A stretch of 64,000 nt of DNA from Oxobacter pfennigii. Lineage in GTDB: Bacteria; Bacillota; Clostridia; Clostridiales; Oxobacteraceae. The translations under genes and the position numbers were made by a program. Location: assembly GCF_001317355.1 (NCBI RefSeq), contig NZ_LKET01000068.1:372001-436000 (forward strand), written 5' to 3'. Positions 9,038-17,191 of this stretch are shown in pieces. Positions within the stretch are counted from its first letter, which is position 1. Each line of letters opens with the position of its first letter. A model generated the notes under the pieces. That model did not search any database. It saw only the letters and a list, made by a program, of their open reading frames with translations, and was not told the origin of the DNA.

Positions 9038-9160
9038 TTACATATTGGTTAACACTCTCTCAAAGGCTTTTACAGCCGCTTCTCTTACAGCGGAATCTTC
9101 TTCCCAGGATTCATCGTTTTTAAGCTCCTCCAGCATCTCAGTAATTTTTTTATCTTCCAT
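9038..9160 (-). CDS. Small acidic protein S1 (40 aa) next to UroD-family genes
   Basis: The 40-aa sequence begins MEDKKITEMLEELKNDESWE, is rich in Glu/Asp and should be mostly helical. ATG 9160 is preceded by AAAAGGAGGGTACCTT on the minus strand, an excellent ribosome site. It starts 14 nt after the stop of the upstream UroD-type gene and ends 95 nt before the next one. I do not recognise a family. Small genes of similar size and charge follow two other UroD-type genes in this window, at 15437 and 57806. A helper or subunit role in methyl transfer is possible but is an inference from position only. Confidence 0.65.
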   Translation of the reverse strand: MEDKKITEMLEELKNDESWEEDSAVREAAVKAFERVLTNM

Positions 9161-9174
9161 AAGGTACCCTCCTT

Positions 9175-10344
9175 TTAATATTTTCCATATTCATGGACGA
9201 AGCTATAGACTGTAAAGAGATTGTCTACATTAACATCATCGGCGCACAAAAGAGGCCTGTTGGGCATCCAGATAAACCCGCCTCCCGGAGCCAGGGTATC
9301 AACTATCCTCTTGGCCTCGTCCAGGCATTTTTCTTTTGATAGATATTTCATCTGAACGGGAGATAAGCCGGCGCATATAACAGATAAGTCACCTATTTTT
9401 TCATAGGCCTCATATACATCGTCCTCTTCTCCTAAGTGCAGCACAAAAGTTCCTTTAGGGAACTCCTTCATATAATCATATATAACACTGGTATTGCCTT
9501 CACCTTTAATGTAGAACTTGCCTCCGGCATCCACCACTCTCTGGACGATTTTTTTCATATATGGCCACCAGTATTCATCCATTTGTTTTTTGTTAATAAA
9601 TGGTGTTGTATGTAATGCTGTCATTGCAAAGGGAAAAGGCTGGTTTTTAGCCACCACTTCCTCGGTATTGGCTGGCTTTCCAAACTCATAAAGAGCTTCC
9701 AAAGCAGCTTCAACTTCTTTGGGTCGGCGCCTTAAATCTGCTATGGTTTCCTTAAAGCCTCTCACCACATCAAATAAAACATCAAGAGGCGGAGATTGGC
9801 CTCCCGGACCGGTAATATTGGGGACTCCGTATTTTTTATCGATTGTCTCGGCAATTTTTGCATTTCCTTTGCTCTGTATATTAAATAAACGTATGGATTC
9901 CTTTAATGCTGCGTAAGCTTCTTCATCGCTGCCTGTCAGCTTTTTAAATTTTCTTAGCGGCAGCTCATTCAGCATAAAATTCCTGGTATCGTTTATAAGC
10001 TTGGGGTACTCGTCCTCTCTCATAACAGTATTTTGTACATGCTGTATGGTCACACCGTCTTTTGATACCACATATCCGTCGGAACCCAATGCCTTAATAG
10101 CTGCTATGGGCATATTTATCCCGTTTAGCATGGTTGTGCAGTCAAGATAAAGATTGTCAAAAACCTTGGTGTAGGCTTCCACCATCAAATCCGGGTCCTG
10201 AATTACATCCTCCGTTTTATATCCGGCATAGGCAATGGGCCAGGTGATGACCTCAATACCCACCGGAACGCGGGTTGGTTCTTTGAACTCAATGGTAGCC
10301 GCGATGTCTTTCTTCCTTGCTTCCCTCAATTCATTTACATTCAA
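9175..10344 (-). CDS. UroD-family methyltransferase, paralog 2
   Basis: A 389-aa member of the UroD superfamily. It begins with the family-like EFKEPTRVPVGIEVITWP and ends with FVHEYGKY, a tail shared with paralogs 3 and 4. At the strand where MtaA has His-x-Cys it reads KFYIKGEGNTS, so that zinc pair is absent. It is the first gene of an operon: S1 follows after 14 nt, then paralog 1. ATG 10344 has GGAGGAG upstream. A sigma-A-like promoter lies about 200 nt upstream (10546-10575). A methyl donor or acceptor is likely the substrate, but nothing in the sequence identifies it. Confidence 0.8.
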   Translation of the reverse strand: MNVNELREARKKDIAATIEFKEPTRVPVGIEVITWPIAYAGYKTEDVIQDPDLMVEAYTKVFDNLYLDCTTMLNGINMPIAAIKALGSDGYVVSKDGVTIQHVQNTVMREDEYPKLINDTRNFMLNELPLRKFKKLTGSDEEAYAALKESIRLFNIQSKGNAKIAETIDKKYGVPNITGPGGQSPPLDVLFDVVRGFKETIADLRRRPKEVEAALEALYEFGKPANTEEVVAKNQPFPFAMTALHTTPFINKKQMDEYWWPYMKKIVQRVVDAGGKFYIKGEGNTSVIYDYMKEFPKGTFVLHLGEEDDVYEAYEKIGDLSVICAGLSPVQMKYLSKEKCLDEAKRIVDTLAPGGGFIWMPNRPLLCADDVNVDNLFTVYSFVHEYGKY

Positions 10345-10545
10345 ATGATTCTCCTCCTTATTTTAAAGACTGTTTAGCCTTATAAATGACATAAGTTCAG
10401 GAAAAAATTTGAGAAAAAATATCTTGCAGGATTGTTTAACTTTTAAAAAGCAATGAAAATTAGTATAAGAAGTGAGTATTGGAATTTGAATAAATAAGAA
10501 TGGATAAAAATCCTATATTTTGTCCCATAGTATTTTTATGACTAT

Positions 10546-10575
10546 AGTATAGGCACTAATACACTAAACAGTCAA
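10546..10575 (-). promoter_or_regulatory. Sigma-A-type promoter of the paralog 2 operon
   Basis: On the minus strand TTGACT and TATACT are separated by 18 nt. This predicts a ~190-nt leader before ATG 10344. The -35 region overlaps GACTGTTTAG, and the inverted copy of that 10-mer lies at 10368-10377 near the end of the leader. The rest of the 460-nt gap up to the response-regulator gene is AT-rich with no visible gene. Confidence 0.55.
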
Positions 10576-10804
10576 TTATTTTTTATAAATATAAAAAATT
10601 TACAATAAATGCATTATAAACCTACTTTAAATAAATTGCTCAAAAATAGATGATACTTTTGGTATGGTATTATCTATATAATAAGATCATTAATTTTAAG
10701 AAAGTTTTAAGATTTTTATAGACATTGTTGTAAATTATGCCTGCTAGAATTTTTTTTAAAGGCAGGTGATGAAAATATGATAAGAATTGCAGGAGGTAAA
10801 TCTT

Positions 10805-11500
10805 ATGGATAAGCTAAATGTACTGGTATGTGACGACGATAAGGCAATTGTGGATGCCCTGGAAGTCTATTTAAGGCAGGAAGGCTATGAGGTTTTCAGA
10901 GCCTATAACGGTGTCCAGGCAATTGAAGCATTATCAGAGCACAACGTTCATCTTATAATAATGGACATCATGATGCCTAAATTGGACGGGTTAAATGCTA
11001 CCATAAAAATCCGTAAGGAAATGAACATACCAATAATAATGCTTTCTGCAAAATCCGAGGATACAGATAAAATAACGGGCTTAAATTTCGGAGCCGACGA
11101 TTATGTTACAAAGCCCTTTAATCCCTTGGAATTGATGGCCCGGGTAAAATCCCAGATGCGCCGCTATACCCAGTTTGGCAGCATGGTTAAAAAAGAGGAG
11201 ATTTTAAAAACCGGAGGCCTGGAACTGGATACCGAGGCAAAAGAACTTAGAGTGGACGGCGAGGCCGTAAAGCTTACGGCAACGGAATACGGAATAATCC
11301 ATTTTCTTATGAGAAACATGGGCAGTATTTATTCAACGGACCAGATATATGAAAAGGTGTGGAATGAACCTTCCTTTTCGCCGGATAATACGGTTTCCGT
11401 CCATATCAGGCGAATACGTGAAAAAATAGAAATCAATCCTAAAGAACCAAAATATTTAAAGGTGGTGTGGGGTATTGGATACAAAATCGAGAAGTATTAA
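10805..11500 (+). CDS. OmpR/PhoB-family response regulator
   Basis: A 231-aa regulator. The receiver domain (~1-115) carries the acidic pair in LVCDDDKA, the phospho-acceptor Asp in LIIMDIMMP and the conserved Lys in DDYVTKPFNP. The C-terminal winged helix (~135-228) has the OmpR-type TATEYGIIHFLMRN and VSVHIRRIREKIE segments. ATG 10805 is chosen because GCAGGAGG lies just upstream; a TTG six codons earlier overlaps that site. The 3' end overlaps the histidine kinase gene by 26 nt, so the two are translated together. The signal and regulon cannot be read from the sequence. Confidence 0.92.
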   Translation: MDKLNVLVCDDDKAIVDALEVYLRQEGYEVFRAYNGVQAIEALSEHNVHLIIMDIMMPKLDGLNATIKIRKEMNIPIIMLSAKSEDTDKITGLNFGADDYVTKPFNPLELMARVKSQMRRYTQFGSMVKKEEILKTGGLELDTEAKELRVDGEAVKLTATEYGIIHFLMRNMGSIYSTDQIYEKVWNEPSFSPDNTVSVHIRRIREKIEINPKEPKYLKVVWGIGYKIEKY

Positions 11501-13442
11501 CTATTCAAGGGGCGCAAAATTTACTGCCGCCTTTATAATATGGCTGTGCAGCATTATCGCCGTCGGCAGTTTATTTTTATTCGGCAATTATGGCGAATAT
11601 ATAAGAAGCAATAATTATTATGACACATATAGATTTCAAGACAGCTTTTCCAATCTTGTTCATAACGCAGTGGAAATGAACGTTGTACTTAGAAATGAAG
11701 AAAGCATAAGAAACTCGGGAAACCATAGGGAGGTAATATCTGATAATCTTAGCCGCTTGCGCCGTGCAAAAAATAACATTTCCCAAGCGGTAAACTTTCT
11801 ATATTTATTAAAGAATACAGAAACAGGAGAAATCATAACCAACGTACCCGAAAGCAATGCTGAAAGCTTTATAAATTCACAGAAATACTTCGTTTATGCA
11901 AACAAATGGGAGGATTCTTTTTATAACTACCTTCAGGACGATATATCGGCAATGCTTGCAAACACTCCCTATGAGGTTACTGCGGCAGTAAGAACTCAAT
12001 TTATAGAAGGTGATTCCTTCTATGATGAATATAAAACTTATACTTTAGTTAAACAGTACTATCCTTATTGCCTGGGGGCTATGGCAGCCTCAATTCTTAT
12101 AGCAATTATCACATTTATATACCTTGCCTGTGTAACAGGAAGGCATGAAAAGGGAGGCGGTATAAATTTTACTGCTATAGACAGATTATATACTGATGTA
12201 TCAACTGTACTGATAATCATAATCTTTTTCTTATCTTTAGACCTTGCCCGCTCAATGGGTTACATCGGTCTTGGGGAGTCCTTGATCACCGTCATGATAA
12301 TCTTTGCCGTTGATATGGTTATAGCTTTAGTCTACCTGCTTTCCATCATAAGGCAGATCAAAGGTAAAAGACTATTTAAGCATACGCTGATTTATAAAAT
12401 TCTGCTCGGCATATTTAAATTATTCTTATTGTGCTTCAGCGGAAGGCTCTTCAAGCCCTGGTTATTAATATTGCTTCTGGTTTATGCCGGAATAAACTCA
12501 ATTTTGTTCGGAATAACTGTAACCGGCGGCTCTATTGGAGTATTTATATTCTTGCAGCTGCCCCTTAACATCGCCGTCCTCTATTTTGCATCGAAGTCTT
12601 TATTATCACTTACAACTATAATGGAAGCCTCAAGAGAAATATCATCGGGAAACCTGGATTATCCTTTGGACAGCACAAAGATATCTGCAGTTTTTAAAAG
12701 TTTTTCGCAAGACATACAAAGCATTCAAGGAGGGCTTAAAAAGGCAGTTCAGAAAGCCATAAAGGACGAGCGCATGAAGACGGATCTTATAACCAATGTG
12801 TCCCACGATTTGAAGACTCCTCTTACTTCCATAATAAATTATGTGGATTTATTGAAAAAGGAAGAGCTTGATAACGAGACCGCTGCAGGATATGTAGCTG
12901 TTTTGGATGAAAAATCATCAAAGCTTAAAACCCTGATTGAAGACCTAATGGAAGCCAGCAAGGCATCTTCCGGCAACCTTTCGGTAAAGGAAGAAAAAAT
13001 CGTTCTTAATGAACTAATAACCCAGTCTGTCGGTGAATATGAGGAAAAACTAAATGCAGCCGGCCTTGATATCCGTATCAGCGAACCGGAAGAAAAAATA
13101 TATGTGGCGGCCGACGGCAGCCATATGTGGAGGATCGTAGGCAACCTTTTATCAAACGTCGCAAAATACTCCATGGCAAATTCAAGGGTGTATATAAATA
13201 TCGATAAAAACGGCAAATACGGAACTTTAACAATAAAAAATATGTCCGCCCATCCATTGAACATCTCCCCCGATCAATTGACAGAGCGTTTCGTACGGGG
13301 TGATGAATCAAGGACAACCGAAGGCTCCGGCTTAGGCTTATCCATAGCCCAAAGCCTCATAACCCTCCAGGGCGGAAAATTCAGCATCGACATTGACGGC
13401 GACCTCTTCAAGGCCACACTCTCTATGCCCTTATATATGTAG
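11475..13442 (+). CDS. Multi-helix membrane sensor histidine kinase
   Basis: A 655-aa kinase starting at TTG 11475, with GGTGTGGGG upstream. Helix 1 is near residues 14-34, followed by an extracytoplasmic region of ~150 residues. A block of about six hydrophobic segments (roughly 195-385) comes next, then a linker resembling HAMP. The H-box SHDLKTPLTS (His ~444) is followed by an HATPase domain with an N-box (WRIVGNLLSNVAKYS) and G-box (EGSGLGLSIAQ). It should phosphorylate the overlapping response regulator. The large internal membrane block is unusual for a simple kinase and could sense a membrane signal. Similar kinases in Clostridia are annotated near antibiotic-response genes, but no target is visible here. 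Confidence 0.9.
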   Translation: MDTKSRSINYSRGAKFTAAFIIWLCSIIAVGSLFLFGNYGEYIRSNNYYDTYRFQDSFSNLVHNAVEMNVVLRNEESIRNSGNHREVISDNLSRLRRAKNNISQAVNFLYLLKNTETGEIITNVPESNAESFINSQKYFVYANKWEDSFYNYLQDDISAMLANTPYEVTAAVRTQFIEGDSFYDEYKTYTLVKQYYPYCLGAMAASILIAIITFIYLACVTGRHEKGGGINFTAIDRLYTDVSTVLIIIIFFLSLDLARSMGYIGLGESLITVMIIFAVDMVIALVYLLSIIRQIKGKRLFKHTLIYKILLGIFKLFLLCFSGRLFKPWLLILLLVYAGINSILFGITVTGGSIGVFIFLQLPLNIAVLYFASKSLLSLTTIMEASREISSGNLDYPLDSTKISAVFKSFSQDIQSIQGGLKKAVQKAIKDERMKTDLITNVSHDLKTPLTSIINYVDLLKKEELDNETAAGYVAVLDEKSSKLKTLIEDLMEASKASSGNLSVKEEKIVLNELITQSVGEYEEKLNAAGLDIRISEPEEKIYVAADGSHMWRIVGNLLSNVAKYSMANSRVYINIDKNGKYGTLTIKNMSAHPLNISPDQLTERFVRGDESRTTEGSGLGLSIAQSLITLQGGKFSIDIDGDLFKATLSMPLYM

Positions 13443-13464
13443 GAGCCTAAGTGCTCCACCGCTA

Positions 13465-13476
13465 AGGGACAGTTCA
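13465..13476. repeat. Possible REP-like fragment, copy D
   Basis: GGGACAGTTCAC matches the outer part of the copy A/B arms. No partner arm was found, so it may be a remnant or chance. Confidence 0.25.
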
Positions 13477-13530
13477 CAAACTTAATAAATAATCCGATAT
13501 ACTCATATTTCAACAGGTGGAAATTCCCCC

Positions 13531-13563
13531 AAACGGAGGCTGCGCTGGCAGGCAGCCTCCGTT
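13531..13563 (+). terminator. Strong stem-loop after the kinase gene
   Basis: AAACGGAGGCTGC pairs with GCAGCCTCCGTTT around a short loop. Only TTTGCC follows, so it may terminate weakly or stabilise the kinase mRNA 3' end. Confidence 0.5.
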
Positions 13564-13650
13564 TGCCATAGCAAAAACTCCCTTAAATGCGGCACTCCCA
13601 CATTGAAATCAAATTTATAGATATGGTAATATTTACTTGAGGTGTTTTAA

Positions 13651-14013
13651 ATGAAAGCTTTTATAAAAGACTATTGCTTGAAAAACATAAAATTCAAGCT
13701 GTTTATATTATACGTTCTTAATGTATCGGATATAGTATTTACCCTTTTACTAATCGGAACCGGGATGTATGTAGAAATGAACTTATTGATGGTGGAAGCA
13801 GTACAAAGCATGTCATCGAGCTTTATTTTGAAGGTGCTTCTGCCTGCTTTGCTTTTAATATACATTTACCTTAGAATACAAAAGGCAACAGACAAACAAT
13901 TAAAAAAATCAAACCTTCTCATAAACAGTATATTGGCCATGTATGCAATGGTTAATATGTCCCATTTATTATGGATTTTAATGCTGCCGGTATTCAAAAG
14001 AGCTTTTATATAG
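13651..14013 (+). CDS. Small integral membrane protein, DUF5658-like
   Basis: A 120-aa protein with three clear hydrophobic helices (roughly residues 17-40, 58-76 and 90-112) and a short basic N-terminus. The segment LYVLNVSDIVFTLLLI followed by EMNLLM resembles the DUF5658 family, small membrane proteins of unknown role. TGAGGTG lies 10 nt upstream of the ATG. It stands alone, so no pathway is implied. Confidence 0.6.
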   Translation: MKAFIKDYCLKNIKFKLFILYVLNVSDIVFTLLLIGTGMYVEMNLLMVEAVQSMSSSFILKVLLPALLLIYIYLRIQKATDKQLKKSNLLINSILAMYAMVNMSHLLWILMLPVFKRAFI

Positions 14014-14179
14014 AATACATTTTAAAATTTCATTTAGTATGTGTATGCTGCGCTGTTTTACGCTGCTTTTTTTATTATATGTTTTTACAAATTTAATTTT
14101 TAGCTGTCCGGTTTCTGAATATTTAACTTCTAATTGAAGACACTAATTATTGGAACTAACATGAAAGGAGTGAAAGCTT

Positions 14180-14365
14180 ATGTCACAATTAAATCAAATG
14201 GAGCTTCAAAATTTAAGGCATCTCATTGGTGCGCATGACACTGCATATCAGAAAATGCAAGACTATGCACAGCAGTGTGTCGACCCTCAGGTTAAATCAT
14301 ATTTTGAGAAATCCGCCCAGGATGCAATGAAAACAAAACAGCAGCTCATGTCATTTTTAAGTTAA
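14180..14365 (+). CDS. Small CotF-like spore coat protein
   Basis: A 61-aa hydrophilic, helical protein (MSQLNQMELQNLRHLIGAHD). It has the pattern of short Clostridia coat/CotF-type proteins, with Gln-rich ferritin-like helices and a conserved YAQQC..P segment. AAAGGAGTG precedes the ATG. It forms an operon with the next gene, 11 nt downstream. It should act in the outer layers of the spore and be made in the mother cell, though no sporulation promoter could be assigned with confidence. Confidence 0.65.
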   Translation: MSQLNQMELQNLRHLIGAHDTAYQKMQDYAQQCVDPQVKSYFEKSAQDAMKTKQQLMSFLS

Positions 14366-14376
14366 GGAGGATAACT

Positions 14377-14622
14377 ATGAACGATAAGATTATGGTAAAT
14401 GATGCACTTACTTCTGTCAAAAGCAGCATGACGACATATGCAAATGTTATAGCTGAATGCTCCAACCCTTCTTTAAGATCGGCAATTCAGCAGATAAGAA
14501 ACAGCTGCGAAGCATCACAATATGAACTTTACAAGCTTGCTGAGCAAAAAGGTTTTTATAAGCCGGCTCAGGCTGCGGATAACCAGGATGTCCAAGAGGT
14601 TAAATCCCAGCTTGGCAGTTAA
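14377..14622 (+). CDS. CotF-family spore coat protein
   Basis: An 81-aa protein with the CotF-family arrangement: a start like MNDKIMVNDALTSVKSSMTT, then NPSLRSAIQQIRNSCEASQY, then a C-terminal YxxA..KGFYKPA segment. Full CotF domains are longer, but two-protein versions split like this are common in Clostridia. TAAGGAGG sits 8 nt upstream of the ATG. The pair supports a spore-forming host. Confidence 0.78.
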   Translation: MNDKIMVNDALTSVKSSMTTYANVIAECSNPSLRSAIQQIRNSCEASQYELYKLAEQKGFYKPAQAADNQDVQEVKSQLGS

Positions 14623-14668
14623 TAAAACCAATATAGATTAAGAAAATACACAATCTGTAACATATTCA

Positions 14669-14714
14669 AAAAATTTCAGGCTGCAGCAAATAATTCGCTG
14701 CAGCCTGAAATTTT
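14669..14714. terminator. Bidirectional terminator
   Basis: AAAATTTCAGGCTGCAGC pairs perfectly with GCTGCAGCCTGAAATTTT around a nine-base loop. It lies between the convergent CotF and corrinoid-protein genes. Confidence 0.85.
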
Positions 14715-14739
14715 AAGGCAAGCTAAGTAACTTCTATTA

Positions 14740-15372
14740 TTATACCCAACCCTGGATAATCTTAACGCCTTCTGCTGCATTTGTTGTAAATGCATCAGCG
14801 CCAATCTGCTGGCAAGCTTCTTTAGTAACAGGGTTTCCGCCGATTATGATTTTTACGCTGTCACGAAGCCCGGCTTCCTTTAGAGCGTCAACGGTATCTT
14901 TCATAGCTTCTAAGGCAAGTGTCAATACACCGCTCATTCCAACTGCCACAGGCTTAACTTCTTTAACCTTTTCAACAAAAGCACTGGCAGGCTGGTCGAT
15001 ACCTAAATCGATTACTTTGAAACCGGCTGCTTCTGACATACTCTTGAATATGTTTTTTCCGATATCATGCAGATCTCCTGCAACAGTTCCTAAAACAATT
15101 GTTCCTGCGCTTGCAGTACTGTCGCTGCCCAATACAGGCTTTAATGTATTTATTGCATTTGTTAAAAGCTCTCCTGCAAATATAAGGTCGCCGACAAAAT
15201 ATTCGCCTTTTTCATATAAGTCACCGACTATTGCCATGCCGCTCTGGCAAGCTGCTACAACCTTCTGTGCTTCTTCTTCCGATGGCTTTCCTTCAACAAA
15301 GCTTTGAAGCATTTCCAATACTCTCTCTTCGTCCAACTCTCCGACTGCCTGGGTTAAAATCTTTAAATCCAT
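14740..15372 (-). CDS. Corrinoid protein of a methyltransferase system (MtaC/MtvC type), copy 1
   Basis: A 210-aa methyl carrier. The N-terminal ~85 residues form the helical B12-binding-2 cap. The C-terminal Rossmann domain carries the base-off/His-on motif D100-L-H102-D-I-G105, where His coordinates cobalt, plus the SGVLTLAL and GGNPV segments. The methyl group cycles on its cobalt between a substrate methyltransferase and a second methyltransferase. It is the last gene of an operon with UroD paralog 3 and the 47-aa protein. It is very similar to the copy at 59141. Accidentally oxidised cobalt would be re-reduced by the RACE protein at 38736. Confidence 0.92.
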   Translation of the reverse strand: MDLKILTQAVGELDEERVLEMLQSFVEGKPSEEEAQKVVAACQSGMAIVGDLYEKGEYFVGDLIFAGELLTNAINTLKPVLGSDSTASAGTIVLGTVAGDLHDIGKNIFKSMSEAAGFKVIDLGIDQPASAFVEKVKEVKPVAVGMSGVLTLALEAMKDTVDALKEAGLRDSVKIIIGGNPVTKEACQQIGADAFTTNAAEGVKIIQGWV

Positions 15373-15436
15373 AATGTAATTCCTCCCTTAATCAATTTGA
15401 TAAAAATCAAATTGTGCTTTTTAAATTATACAACAA

Positions 15437-15580
15437 TTAGTACAGCAAAGTAACTATAAATGCAAACAAAGCGTCTTCTACATTATTAAGAGGATCTTTT
15501 ACGATATCTGCTTCTTCAGCCTTATAGCCCTCTACTGGAGCATCTTCCCAGAAATTTAATAATTCACTTTTAACTTCCAT
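15437..15580 (-). CDS. Small acidic protein S2 (47 aa) between methyltransferase and corrinoid protein
   Basis: The 47-aa sequence begins MEVKSELLNFWEDAPVEGYK and ends with a hydrophobic helix, ALFAFIVTLLY. GGAGGTAGCT is directly upstream of ATG 15580. It starts 9 nt after the UroD paralog 3 stop codon and ends 64 nt before the corrinoid-protein gene. No known family is recognised. Its position between two partner proteins makes a role in their complex plausible, but this is an inference. Compare S1 at 9038 and S3 at 57806. Confidence 0.68.
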   Translation of the reverse strand: MEVKSELLNFWEDAPVEGYKAEEADIVKDPLNNVEDALFAFIVTLLY

Positions 15581-15589
15581 AGCTACCTC

Positions 15590-16738
15590 CTATTTATATA
15601 CGCCATATTCATGGACAAATTCGCTTACTGCAATAAGGTTCTCGGGTTTAGCATCGCTCAATGATAAAATGGACTTATCCATACAGAACATATATCCGCC
15701 GCCGGGCGCTGCTTTATCAATGATTTCCTTTGCCTTGTCAATGCACTCCTGCTTTGTGTTAAGCCTTAACATGGTAATTGGGAAATTACCCATGATGCAC
15801 ATCTGCTTACCTATTTTCTCCTTGACTACTCCCATATCATCTTCTTCAAAATAAGCAATGACTCCCTTAGGCAGCTCCTGAAGGAACTCGTAGTACCTGG
15901 TCCAGTTTTTCTCAAAGAATATCTGAAGTGTATATCCGTCATTAATAAGGTCAACTACCAATCTTTTAAATGTAGGCCAGTATAAGTTTTCAAAGTCCTT
16001 GGTCCTCATATAAGAAGGCATGTGAAGAGGGATAAACAAAGAATTGGTAATGCTGGGAACAGGATTGACAAGCTTTGCCACTTTATACATTATAGGCAAA
16101 GTTGCTTCAACGGCTTCCTTAACCTTATTGGGATTTCTTCTGACGTCCATTGAAATTCCAGTAAATCCACGAAGCAAATCGGCAACAAAGTCAAAAGGTG
16201 CTTCCACCGCACCGCGACGGATGCTAACAAGGTTGTGCTTCTTTTCAACTGCTATAGTTCCCGCCATATATTTAGCCTTAATCTGGTTGTCGGCGATCAT
16301 GGCGCGAAGATAATTGAGGCTGCCTTCAGCACCTTCTTTAGCAAGCTTTGGGTAAATACGGGGAACAATTTTGTTTACGATGCATTTGAAGGGGTCGGCA
16401 ATATATTCATCGTATTCATCAGCCTGTAATCCTTCTACCTCGGGGTGCTGTACAAAATCGTCCTGCTCTCTTGGAACAAAAGCTCTTGATCCCGTGGTTT
16501 TGTAAAACAAGGGAAATCTCGGCAAACCGCCTGTTGCATCCACATAAACATCTGTGTACAACTTGTCATATGCATCTACAATCATTTCGGGACTCCACAA
16601 TGCTTTTTTCATGTCATATCCCGCATACTGTATTGCATAAGATGGCTCTGCCTTGTTAACAACGGGTACCCTTTCAGGTTTTTCACACATGATGGCTTTT
16701 TTAATCATTTCCACTCTTTGCTCTGTTGTTAATTTCAT
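15590..16738 (-). CDS. UroD-family methyltransferase, paralog 3
   Basis: A 382-aa UroD-superfamily protein and first gene of a methyltransferase / small protein / corrinoid protein operon. It begins CEKPERVPVVNKAEPSY, has MPSYMRTKDFENLYWPTFKR in the middle, and ends SEFVHEYGVYK, a tail shared with paralogs 2 and 4. The strand that carries His-x-Cys in MtaA reads LQIFFEKNWTRY, so no zinc pair is visible there. Linkage to a corrinoid protein supports a role as methyltransferase I, moving a substrate methyl group to cobalt, as with UroD-like O-demethylase subunits in acetogens. AAGGAGG precedes ATG 16738. The substrate is unknown. Confidence 0.85.
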   Translation of the reverse strand: MKLTTEQRVEMIKKAIMCEKPERVPVVNKAEPSYAIQYAGYDMKKALWSPEMIVDAYDKLYTDVYVDATGGLPRFPLFYKTTGSRAFVPREQDDFVQHPEVEGLQADEYDEYIADPFKCIVNKIVPRIYPKLAKEGAEGSLNYLRAMIADNQIKAKYMAGTIAVEKKHNLVSIRRGAVEAPFDFVADLLRGFTGISMDVRRNPNKVKEAVEATLPIMYKVAKLVNPVPSITNSLFIPLHMPSYMRTKDFENLYWPTFKRLVVDLINDGYTLQIFFEKNWTRYYEFLQELPKGVIAYFEEDDMGVVKEKIGKQMCIMGNFPITMLRLNTKQECIDKAKEIIDKAAPGGGYMFCMDKSILSLSDAKPENLIAVSEFVHEYGVYK

Positions 16739-16792
16739 TTTATCCTCCTTGTAAAATTAAAATTTTCTAACTAAGCCAAATAATTCAATTTA

Positions 16793-16826
16793 ATTATAAT
16801 GGAAAAATTTATTATGCGTCAACGCA
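16793..16826 (-). promoter_or_regulatory. Promoter with embedded palindrome for the paralog 3 operon
   Basis: On the minus strand TTGACG and a perfect TATAAT are separated by 18 nt, predicting a ~45-nt leader before ATG 16738. The -35 hexamer overlaps the perfect dyad TGCGT-CA-ACGCA (16815-16826), which would suit a repressor or activator. Confidence 0.65.
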
Positions 16827-16979
16827 ATAATTTGATTTTTATAAATTAAAATCAAAATTTATATCAATAAATTAATTATTTAAAATGCATAATAAATTCT
16901 TATTTCCAAAAGAATTTATTTGGACTGAATACGGATTAAACCGCTGCGCTTTTGTTTTGCTTGTACAAACAGCTTAATT

Positions 16980-17006
16980 ATAAAAGCAAAATTTACTTGC
17001 TTTTAT
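16980..17006. other. Stem-loop in the divergent intergenic region
   Basis: ATAAAAGCAA pairs with TTGCTTTTAT around seven bases. It lies inside the 450-nt gap between UroD paralog 3 and the TetR-type gene. Its role is unclear. Confidence 0.35.
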
Positions 17007-17071
17007 GTAGAAACTTTATTTCATTTATATAGTATTTACTTATAAAGGGAAATATATTAATATTGATTTAT

Positions 17072-17087
17072 ATTGATGTTCATCAAT
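17072..17087. promoter_or_regulatory. Perfect palindrome, candidate TetR operator
   Basis: ATTGATG-TT-CATCAAT is a perfect 7-bp dyad 105 nt upstream of the TetR-type gene. Size and position suit a TetR dimer site. Confidence 0.4.
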
Positions 17088-17090
17088 TTT

Positions 17091-17133
17091 GCCAAGGAGT
17101 TTATATGCATTTTAACTCCTTGGCTTTCCTCCT
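17091..17133 (+). terminator. Terminator-like hairpin upstream of the TetR-type gene
   Basis: GCCAAGGAGTT pairs with AACTCCTTGGC and is followed by TTTCCTCCTTTT. It faces the TetR gene and no gene precedes it on this strand, so it could be an attenuator or could end an unrecognised short RNA. Confidence 0.5.
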
Positions 17134-17191
17134 TTTAACAATTTGTATTATAATATATATACATTACTAATTTATAAAGGCAGGCTTTATT

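Noticed and set aside
14740-16738. Methanogen-type methanol system (MtaABC)
   Set aside because: The UroD partner lacks the MtaA zinc pair and no MtaB-type gene is present, so a methanol:CoM assignment is not supported.
16870-16990. 30-codon open frame in the divergent intergenic region
   Set aside because: No ribosome site upstream of its ATG and no recognisable family.
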